Shown here: positions 1-5,797 of the stretch, in pieces
Position numbering within the stretch: position 1 is the first letter of the stretch
Layout: each line of letters begins with the position of its first letter
From: Promethearchaeota archaeon
GTDB taxonomy: Archaea > Asgardarchaeota > Lokiarchaeia > Sigyniarchaeales > SOKP01
Direction: 5' to 3'
DNA: 7,639 nucleotides
NCBI GenBank assembly: GCA_030605895.1
Contig: JAUWHL010000280.1
Coordinates: 1-7,639 of the forward strand
Program-made: the position numbers and the translations under genes
Notes under the pieces: model-generated
Databases searched by the model: none
The model's input: the letters and a program-made list of their open reading frames with translations, nothing else
What the model was told of the DNA's origin: nothing

Positions 1-732
1 GGTAATCATGCCCAAGCTCTTGCTTTAGCAGCATCAATATTGAGAATTCAAGCAACAATAGTAATGCCAAAAGGAGCCCCTATAAATAAAATCAATGCAA
101 CCAAAGGATATGGTGCTGAGATTGTATTTTGTGAAAATAACCTTGTATCAAGAACTCAAACTACTGAAGAATTAATAAAAAGAAAAAAATTGATTTTAAT
201 TCATCCTTTTGACAATGACAATATAATTAATGGGCAAGGAACTGCAGCTTATGAATTAATTAAAGAAATAGGGACGCTAGATTTGATTATTGCTCCACTT
301 GGTGGTGGCGGTTTATTGAGTGGAACAGCGCTAGCTACTAAAGGATTGTGTCCAGATGCACAAGTTATTGGAGTTGAACCTTCTATAGCAGATGATGCGC
401 TTAGGTCTCTAAAAGCAGGTTATATTATACCAAGTACATATCCGAATACCATTGCTGATGGATTACGCACTTCTATTTCTGAAAAAACTTTTAATTTCAT
501 CAGAAAATATGTAGATAAAATAGTAACTGTATCTGAAATTGAAATAGTTAAAGCGATGAGATTTCTATGGGAACGTATGAAAATTATTGTTGAGCCGTCT
601 GGAGCAGTTCCATTAGCAGCCGTACTATCAAAAGAAGTCTCAGTAGAAAATAAAAAGATTGGTTTAATTTTAAGTGGTGGCAATATTGATGTAGAACCTT
701 TTTTTCAAATACTAGAAAAAACTGTTGTATGA
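1..732 (+). CDS. PLP-dependent serine/threonine dehydratase or serine racemase-like enzyme (5' end missing)
   Basis: Fold-type II PLP enzyme expected to deaminate L-serine or L-threonine to a 2-oxo acid plus ammonia, or to racemise serine. It is a cytosolic enzyme. The reading frame is open from base 1 and opens with GNHAQA, the conserved stretch after the PLP-lysine region, so about 75 N-terminal residues including the Schiff-base lysine lie outside the window. The TTG at 40 is internal and not a start. Visible landmarks are the glycine loop GGGGLLSG at 301-324, which binds the PLP phosphate; EPSIADD at 376-396; and SGGN at 673-684, whose Ser contacts the pyridine nitrogen. In EPSIADD the Glu, Ala and second Asp match the divalent-metal site of eukaryotic serine racemase (E210, A214, D216 of the human enzyme). 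TIADG and WERMK further on also match that subfamily. There is no C-terminal ACT domain, so this is the catabolic or racemase type rather than feedback-regulated IlvA. It lies 3 nt before the HD gene and is probably co-transcribed with it. Substrate and reaction are unresolved. Confidence 0.9.
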   Translation, partial: GNHAQALALAASILRIQATIVMPKGAPINKINATKGYGAEIVFCENNLVSRTQTTEELIKRKKLILIHPFDNDNIINGQGTAAYELIKEIGTLDLIIAPLGGGGLLSGTALATKGLCPDAQVIGVEPSIADDALRSLKAGYIIPSTYPNTIADGLRTSISEKTFNFIRKYVDKIVTVSEIEIVKAMRFLWERMKIIVEPSGAVPLAAVLSKEVSVENKKIGLILSGGNIDVEPFFQILEKTVV

Positions 733-735
733 GTT

Positions 736-2010
736 ATGTTAGATTCATTAAGTAAATTATTCAAAAACATAGAACTGTCTTGGATTGATTCAGTAGTTGA
801 TATTGATAGTTCTGATGAGTTTTTTGATCTCATATCTATATTTCCAAACTTAGAGAGAATTTTTCAAGATGCTAGAGAGAAAAACAGAGATGAAATTCAA
901 AGAACAATAAGACACATATTCAGATCTTATAAAATATTCTTTTTGATAAAAAGTGGAAAGTTCTCTCATGAAACTCTTTCACAAGGATCAATAAATAAAA
1001 TTCGAGAAAAAGTTTTAAATCAGCACTCTCAAAACCAGCTAATTATCCCAATAATATTAATGTACCATGATATTGGTAGATATATTGATAATAAAAAGCA
1101 CCCGTATCATAGTTATCATCTTATTTCAAGTATGAGATTGCTTGAACCATTTGAGCTTTCAGATATCGAGAAATTACTTATCAGAAAAATAGTCCACTAT
1201 CACTTACTTATTGCTACTGTATATACTGGTGAGTCTACTTTTTATGGGATTTATTCATTATTGAATGATCCAGAATTTATTAAGCTAATCTCAAACGAAA
1301 ATGCCATTGACAGATTCATCGACCTCTTAGAAGTTTTTACATATATCGATATTCTTGGCTACTATTATACTAAAATCTTTGACCATTATATTAAGTATTA
1401 TGATGAAATCAGTTCGAAATTAAAAATTATTTTAAGTATTTGGCCAGATAAAGAGTTGGCGTTAAAGAAAGCAAAACTATATTCACAAGAATGGTTGGAA
1501 TGGAGACTTGCCGGTGCTCTTAGAATATTCCAATTTGTTGAAACAAAACCACATTTAACCAAGGAATTTTATTACAATAAATTAAAGGATAGTATAAAGG
1601 AGTCTGGTAATCAAATATTAAGTGAAATCAATTGGGATTCAATAAAAGATCAATTTTTAATCCATTCTTATAAAATTCAAATGAGATATTCTTTAGCTTT
1701 GTTAATGATTCTTGCATTTGGGAGCTTTCAACGTATGGGATTAAAAATTAATACTGGAGTTTCATATAAATTGATTTTATTTTGGACTCTGCTTTCAAAG
1801 GAAATAGAATCAAGATCCAAAAATAACCCTAATTCTCTATGGAATGTATTTTTAGAGGGGATGCCTCATTGGTCAAAGATAGATAAATCATTTATAAATA
1901 AGTTGAATGAGGATATTATTAAGTCTTTAATTCATGAATCTAAACATGTATTCGATAAGGATAAAGAAGAATTTAATTTATACTTAGATTTTAATCAAGT
2001 CATCAATTAA
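736..2010 (+). CDS. HD-domain protein, putative metal-dependent phosphohydrolase (424 aa)
   Basis: Seen: a mostly helical soluble protein with an HD signature in its N-terminal half. HD is at residues 111-112 (YHDIGR), followed by histidines at 122, 125 and 128, a second cluster H154/H156 (VHYH) and an aspartate at 205 (YIDILG). This order fits a metal-binding HD superfamily site; an upstream His such as H97 could supply the first ligand. The HD superfamily contains phosphatases and phosphodiesterases acting on nucleotides or cyclic nucleotides. Substrate cannot be read here. Residues from about 225 to 424 match no family I know. They include a WPDKE to EWRLAG segment and a hydrophobic stretch around 317-330, too isolated to call a membrane segment. 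The ATG lies 3 nt after the upstream TGA with no clear Shine-Dalgarno, so translation is probably coupled to the dehydratase gene. The product has no obvious metabolic link to that enzyme. Its stop is 20 nt from the stop of the convergent permease gene. Confidence 0.7.
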   Translation: MLDSLSKLFKNIELSWIDSVVDIDSSDEFFDLISIFPNLERIFQDAREKNRDEIQRTIRHIFRSYKIFFLIKSGKFSHETLSQGSINKIREKVLNQHSQNQLIIPIILMYHDIGRYIDNKKHPYHSYHLISSMRLLEPFELSDIEKLLIRKIVHYHLLIATVYTGESTFYGIYSLLNDPEFIKLISNENAIDRFIDLLEVFTYIDILGYYYTKIFDHYIKYYDEISSKLKIILSIWPDKELALKKAKLYSQEWLEWRLAGALRIFQFVETKPHLTKEFYYNKLKDSIKESGNQILSEINWDSIKDQFLIHSYKIQMRYSLALLMILAFGSFQRMGLKINTGVSYKLILFWTLLSKEIESRSKNNPNSLWNVFLEGMPHWSKIDKSFINKLNEDIIKSLIHESKHVFDKDKEEFNLYLDFNQVIN

Positions 2011-2030
2011 TTTATTTAAAACTTCTACCA

Positions 2031-2963
2031 TTAACCAAAACCTAGAATTAGAATAACAATCCAAACGAGTACAAATGATATTAATATTGTCAAATTCGTC
2101 ACTGTACCCACAAATTTCTTTTCAACGTATTCAAATTCTACTGTAAAAGGAATTATCGCTAATCCAATAGGTAGAATAAGCGCAATTGCCAAAATTCCTC
2201 TGTATAATTGATCGAATGGTAGAAGGAAAAATAAAATGAGTCCAATTACTAATCCAAATGAATATCGTATTATTAGTACTTTTATGATATTTTTCCACTG
2301 TGATTTTTCGAACTTAAAATTTAAGAAAATTCCTAATAACAGTAAAGTTAAAGCCATATTTGCTCTTGATAAGACATCTAATAAATCTAAAACAAAAATA
2401 GGGAATTCTATATTTAGGAAATTCAAGATAATAGCTATAATATAACTCATTAATGGAGCTGATTTCAATAACTTAAATAAGATATTCTTAGCTAACTCTT
2501 TTTTATCCTGGAATTCATTATTAGGTGAATAAATTAGCCCTAAAATATAACAAATGATAAAAACTACAATTGCATTTCCAATGTCGAACATCGCTATATA
2601 TTTAAGCCCCTCTTCATTCCAGATTCCTTCAATTAAAGGATACGCAAAATGACCGACGTTAAATCCTATTACTACCATAAACATTAATCCTTTTATTTTT
2701 TTTGGATAGTTTTTAAAAAGTATAAAGGCTAAAACAAGAATAGGAATACAATAAAGAATGGAAATTAGGGTTATCAAACCCAATGAAGGAGTAATTTCAA
2801 TAGATATTATAACACTTAAAATTAAAGCTGGTAGTGTGACATTGAAAACTACTTTTGCTATAGTTTTCCCATTATCCTCAGTAATTATATTTAATTTTTT
2901 AAGAATAAACCCAATAGCAATTATCATTAGAGATAATAAAAAAATATAATTAATATTTGTCAT
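2031..2963 (-). CDS. AEC (auxin efflux carrier) family permease
   Basis: Integral membrane protein of 310 residues, the usual length for the AEC / Mem_trans family. Ten hydrophobic segments can be placed at about 5-22, 36-54, 60-83, 92-112, 121-145, 166-184, 189-214, 226-250, 255-275 and 285-308, arranged as two five-helix halves. Family-like signatures are NVTLPALIL in helix 2, GFNVGHFAYPLI in helix 4 followed by NEEGLKYIAMFDIGN, and LLLLGIFL in helix 7. Prokaryotic members move carboxylates such as malate or other small acids; plant PIN proteins are distant relatives. The substrate is unknown. The gene follows the enolase-superfamily gene on the same strand with a 77-nt gap, which suggests transport of that enzyme's substrate or product (inference). 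The ATG is preceded by TTAGGG with a 4-nt spacer, a weak Shine-Dalgarno. A TATA-like box at 2992-2999 may also give it its own promoter. Confidence 0.88.
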   Translation of the reverse strand: MTNINYIFLLSLMIIAIGFILKKLNIITEDNGKTIAKVVFNVTLPALILSVIISIEITPSLGLITLISILYCIPILVLAFILFKNYPKKIKGLMFMVVIGFNVGHFAYPLIEGIWNEEGLKYIAMFDIGNAIVVFIICYILGLIYSPNNEFQDKKELAKNILFKLLKSAPLMSYIIAIILNFLNIEFPIFVLDLLDVLSRANMALTLLLLGIFLNFKFEKSQWKNIIKVLIIRYSFGLVIGLILFFLLPFDQLYRGILAIALILPIGLAIIPFTVEFEYVEKKFVGTVTNLTILISFVLVWIVILILGFG

Positions 2964-2991
2964 TTTTCCCTAAGAAGACTTGAGTTTTTTA

Positions 2992-2999
2992 GTATAAAG
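2992..2999 (-). promoter_or_regulatory. possible TATA box of the permease gene
   Basis: On the minus strand this reads CTTTATAC, about 29-36 nt upstream of the permease ATG, which would leave a very short leader. It lies in the 77-nt gap after the enolase-superfamily gene. In such A/T-rich sequence similar boxes arise by chance, so read-through from the upstream gene is equally possible. Confidence 0.25.
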
Positions 3000-3040
3000 A
3001 TTAATTGAAAATAAGCTTTCGGATTACACAATTTTGTAGA

Positions 3041-4129
3041 TTAATTAATTACATTCTCCTCAAACATTTTCTTGTTAATCTCTACACCCAAACCTGGTTT
3101 TTCAAGTGCCGTAACATACCCTTTTTCTGCTTTTATTGGTTCTTCTAATATTTGAAATTCATCAGGAATAAATGGAAATTCACACCAATCACATCTTGTA
3201 GACATTATAAAATGTAAATTTGCGGCTAATATATGACCAAAACCAAAGATATGAGGGATACATCTAACGCCTTTTACTTCTGCCATTGCATCAATCTTTT
3301 TCATTTGAAGAAATCCACCTGATCTAGTCGTATCTGGTTGCACTATATCAAATGATTCTTTCGAGAGAATATCTTCAAAACGGAAAATGCCCATATCATT
3401 TTCACCTCCAGCAATTTCAACAGGGGATTTTTCTCTTAATTTTGCTAATCCATTAAGATTATCTGTTGGAATTGGTTCCTCTAGCCAAGCAACATCATAT
3501 CTTGCACAAATATGTGCAACTCTAAGAGCTTCATTTACAGATTGATAAGCAGAATTCGCATCAACCATAATATCAATATCCGGAAATGCGTCTCTTACTT
3601 CTTTTATTAATTCTTCGTCTTTTTTAAGCCCATTTCCAATTCTTAACTTTACTGCTTTAAATCCTCCAAGCTCAGGTTTTAAAACGGATTCCACGGCTCC
3701 AACAGCAGCCTTGGCACTGTAACCACGAGGCATAGAAGCATAAGCCTTAACCTTTTGCTTTCTTCCTCCTAAAAGTTTATATATTGGTTGTTTAGTTGCT
3801 TTACCTATTATATCCCAACACGCAACCATTATGGCTGAAGTAGAAGCAGGGATACCAAACATAATACGATTAGTATTATGGTAGATTTCATGAAAAATTT
3901 CTTCCACCATAAATGGATCTTTTTTAATAACGATTTTTTTTAATGCTTCATCAATAAATTGTTTCTGGGCTAGATTACTTAAGTTCCAGTGAGATAATGC
4001 CCATCCTTCGATACCTTCATCTGTTAATAAATTTGTATAAAGCCCAGTTACCTTAAATCTAGGCATAGATCCAATCTTAATTTTAAAATCAAGCTCTAAT
4101 AAATGAGTCTTAACATCAGTAATGATCAT
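3041..4129 (-). CDS. Enolase-superfamily enzyme, mandelate racemase subgroup (acid-sugar dehydratase or racemase/epimerase)
   Basis: Cytosolic Mg2+-dependent enzyme that would abstract the proton alpha to a carboxylate and then racemise, epimerise or dehydrate a hydroxy acid. From the chosen ATG it is 362 residues, normal for the family. An N-terminal capping domain (about 1-125) is followed by a TIM barrel. Metal ligands are D190 (VDAN), E217 (WLEEP) and E243 (AGGEN). The mandelate-racemase His-Asp dyad is present as D266 (VQPD) and H293 (IPHIFG), with the electrophilic Glu at E317 (CEFPF). The second-strand motif that is K-x-K in mandelate racemase is K161-L-R163 here, so the residue at the S-specific base position is Arg. 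That makes a dehydratase or one-base reaction worth considering; the substrate cannot be named. The frame stays open to 4330, but this would overlap the divergent gene by about 77 nt and add a lysine/serine-rich, non-homologous leader, so the ATG at 4129 is preferred. It is probably co-expressed with the AEC permease downstream. Confidence 0.9.
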   Translation of the reverse strand: MIITDVKTHLLELDFKIKIGSMPRFKVTGLYTNLLTDEGIEGWALSHWNLSNLAQKQFIDEALKKIVIKKDPFMVEEIFHEIYHNTNRIMFGIPASTSAIMVACWDIIGKATKQPIYKLLGGRKQKVKAYASMPRGYSAKAAVGAVESVLKPELGGFKAVKLRIGNGLKKDEELIKEVRDAFPDIDIMVDANSAYQSVNEALRVAHICARYDVAWLEEPIPTDNLNGLAKLREKSPVEIAGGENDMGIFRFEDILSKESFDIVQPDTTRSGGFLQMKKIDAMAEVKGVRCIPHIFGFGHILAANLHFIMSTRCDWCEFPFIPDEFQILEEPIKAEKGYVTALEKPGLGVEINKKMFEENVIN

Positions 4130-4253
4130 AATTTTATATCTCTTCAAATGATTTAATAATAGTTTACTTTTTTTTCTAGTTAAATTTTTAGAATAAGAAG
4201 AATTTTTTTCTTTGGAATAAGAAATTATAATAATCCTTAGAATTATTCTTGAA
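4130..4253. promoter_or_regulatory. divergent intergenic control region with a 9-bp direct repeat
   Basis: A 124-nt A/T-rich spacer between two genes transcribed away from each other, so it must hold at least two promoters. For the rightward gene the best TATA-like candidate is AAATTATAAT at 4222-4231, about 25-30 nt before its start codon, consistent with a leaderless or very short-leader transcript. No convincing box stands out for the leftward gene. The 9-bp sequence GAATAAGAA occurs at 4191-4199 and again at 4215-4223, start to start 24 bp, and the related inverted TTATTCT is at 4243-4249. These could be regulator sites, but low complexity weakens the case. An 8-T run is at 4168-4175. Confidence 0.4.
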
Positions 4254-5303
4254 TTGGTTGCTGTGTCGGACATTTTTGATAGAACAGTGGAAAAAAATCC
4301 TAATGAAGATTTATGTGTTGTATATGTCATGTTTTTCGATGAAAAACGTGGTCAAGTGCCATTGTTAATGTATCCTGATGATAGGCTTAGAGTTGATAAA
4401 AGATACATGCGACCCATAAATTATCATCCCGTTTGGTTTCTAGAGACTGATGAATTAGACCATATAGATTTAGAATACAAAGGATATACATTTTTTGGGA
4501 AAAAATTTCTCGCAAAATCAAAAAGAATAAAACGGAGAGCTGGACTTGAAGAAGAAACTCCTGAAACAATTGTTGTAATCGTATCTTTACCAGTCGAAAT
4601 AGATATTTTCGGAGATGAGTTAATTAAAAGATTATTGGAAGAATTAAGAAATAATTTCGAAGATAAGTTATATGAAGTTATAGAGTGTGAGATTGCTATG
4701 GAAACTGTGATAAAGACCCCAAAAATTCAAGAATGTATTTCTCAAGGAAATAAAGTTAAATTATTTATGAGGGAATTAATCGATAAAACTATTAAAGATT
4801 ATTTTTCAAAAGCTATTGAAAAACGAGCAGAATCACCATCTTTCAAGACACAGAAAGCAATATCATATTTTTCTCTTAAAGGATTTGAGTTCTCTCCCCT
4901 TAGCAGTTTGAAAGGAGAAGCTGGCTTTACAAACGTAGAGTTCTTTGATTCATCGAAAAAAGCATCAGCTAAAATTATACCATTATCGCCACTCTTAATT
5001 ACTCACCTCAATTATATTGAGAATAGTCAAGAAATTGAAATTACAGTCCAAAACAATACAGATAAAGATTTAACAAATATATCTATTACAATAACTCATG
5101 TTAAAGAATATTTTGAAAAAGAAGTAATGACCCAAAAGGTTGATTTCTGGTTTCCTCAAGAGGAACTCTTGTTTGTCACGCCAATAGTGCCTCATATTGA
5201 TGAATATTTAGTTATTATAAGTCAAGAAGATGATAATGATATTATTCAAAAAATTCTTACACATAGAATTGATTTAAAAAAAATAAATAAAATATCTAGT
5301 TAA
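4254..5303 (+). CDS. unrecognised two-part protein, possibly with an N-terminal longin-like domain (349 aa)
   Basis: I cannot assign a function. The sequence resembles hypothetical proteins I associate with Lokiarchaeia-type genomes, but this is recollection, not a search result. Seen: strands VVYVMFF (22-28) and VPLLMY (35-40), then WFLETDELDHIDLEY (61-75), a basic stretch at 83-95 with KSKRIKRR, a strand TIVVIVSLP (105-113) and a long amphipathic helix (about 119-150). This strand/helix order could fit a longin or roadblock-like fold. A second helical region follows (about 157-192). Residues 245-325 are beta-rich (IEITVQNNTDKDLTNISITI, then FWFP and IVPHIDEYLVII), like an Ig-type or adaptin-ear-like sandwich. 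There is no signal peptide or membrane helix, so it should be cytosolic. No ATG fits: the TTG at 4254 opens the frame, and the GTG at 4263 (giving MSDIFD) is an equally good or better start. A GNAT gene follows after 14 nt. Confidence 0.75.
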   Translation: MVAVSDIFDRTVEKNPNEDLCVVYVMFFDEKRGQVPLLMYPDDRLRVDKRYMRPINYHPVWFLETDELDHIDLEYKGYTFFGKKFLAKSKRIKRRAGLEEETPETIVVIVSLPVEIDIFGDELIKRLLEELRNNFEDKLYEVIECEIAMETVIKTPKIQECISQGNKVKLFMRELIDKTIKDYFSKAIEKRAESPSFKTQKAISYFSLKGFEFSPLSSLKGEAGFTNVEFFDSSKKASAKIIPLSPLLITHLNYIENSQEIEITVQNNTDKDLTNISITITHVKEYFEKEVMTQKVDFWFPQEELLFVTPIVPHIDEYLVIISQEDDNDIIQKILTHRIDLKKINKISS

Positions 5304-5308
5304 AAAGG
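5304..5308 (+). promoter_or_regulatory. weak ribosome binding site of the GNAT gene
   Basis: AAAGG immediately after the upstream TAA, 9 nt before the ATG at 5318. It supports that ATG as the start and translation from a shared transcript. Confidence 0.4.
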
Positions 5309-5317
5309 TTAATTAAC

Positions 5318-5794
5318 ATGTCAAAAAATGAAATTCAAGAAGAAGACATAATTATTAGAAATTATAGAACTTCAGATTATGAAGCAACTTTAGAAATTCT
5401 CAAAGAACTACATGAAATGTTTGATATCGGGTTTACAGAAACACAATGGAGAGAATCTTCAGGTTTAAGGCAATTTAAACCAAATCTTAAACGAATCACA
5501 TTAATCGCAGAATTAAAATCCACAGGTCAAGTTGTAAGTATGGGAATGATTGAAGCTGTAAAAAATACACTTGGACGATACATTGGTTATTTGGATAATT
5601 GGGCTACAAAAAAAGAAGTTATTGGAAAGGGTGTAGGTAAACTCTTAGCAGATAGGGCAATTCAAATTTTGGAATCGTGGGGAACTGATTCTATACGAAT
5701 CAACCTCGCTTACAAAACAGATAAAAAATTACTTGATGTATTTGGAAAAGTAGGCTTTCTACCGATTATTACAGTTCTAGAAAAAAGATTTTAA
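5318..5794 (+). CDS. GNAT-family N-acetyltransferase
   Basis: A 158-residue single-domain protein of normal GNAT length, expected to transfer an acetyl group from acetyl-CoA to an amine. Seen: an N-terminal strand and helix (IIIRNYRTSDYEATLEIL, 11-28), central strands at about 60-80, strand 4 (YIGYLDNWATKKEV, 88-101) leading into the acetyl-CoA pyrophosphate loop IGKGVGKLL (102-110), a following helix to about 119, and the C-terminal KVGFLPI (144-150) typical of the last strands. The first position of the canonical Q/R-x-x-G-x-G/A loop is Ile102 rather than Gln or Arg, a tolerated deviation. The acceptor (protein N-terminus, small molecule or antibiotic) cannot be read. It follows the 349-residue gene by 14 nt, so co-transcription is likely, but no functional link is evident. 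Its stop is only 3 nt from the stop of the convergent tyrosine phenol-lyase gene. Confidence 0.88.
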   Translation: MSKNEIQEEDIIIRNYRTSDYEATLEILKELHEMFDIGFTETQWRESSGLRQFKPNLKRITLIAELKSTGQVVSMGMIEAVKNTLGRYIGYLDNWATKKEVIGKGVGKLLADRAIQILESWGTDSIRINLAYKTDKKLLDVFGKVGFLPIITVLEKRF

Positions 5795-5797
5795 GTA

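Noticed and set aside
40..42. TTG as the start of the dehydratase gene
   Set aside because: The frame is open to base 1 and the preceding residues GNHAQA are a conserved internal motif of the family, so the gene is truncated by the window edge.
420..683. 87-codon minus-strand frame inside the dehydratase gene
   Set aside because: It is antisense to well-conserved motifs, shows no family resemblance and has no ribosome site.
2236..2949. Two short plus-strand frames (2236-2445, 2758-2949) inside the permease gene
   Set aside because: They are shadows of the reverse-strand membrane protein; their composition mirrors its hydrophobic codons.
4130..4330. N-terminal extension of the enolase-superfamily frame by 67 residues to an ATG at 4330
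   Set aside because: It overlaps the divergent 349-residue gene, is lysine/serine-rich with no family resemblance, and the ATG at 4129 gives a family-typical start and length.
4387..4569. 60-codon minus-strand frame inside the 349-residue gene
   Set aside because: It is a short antisense frame without motif or ribosome site.
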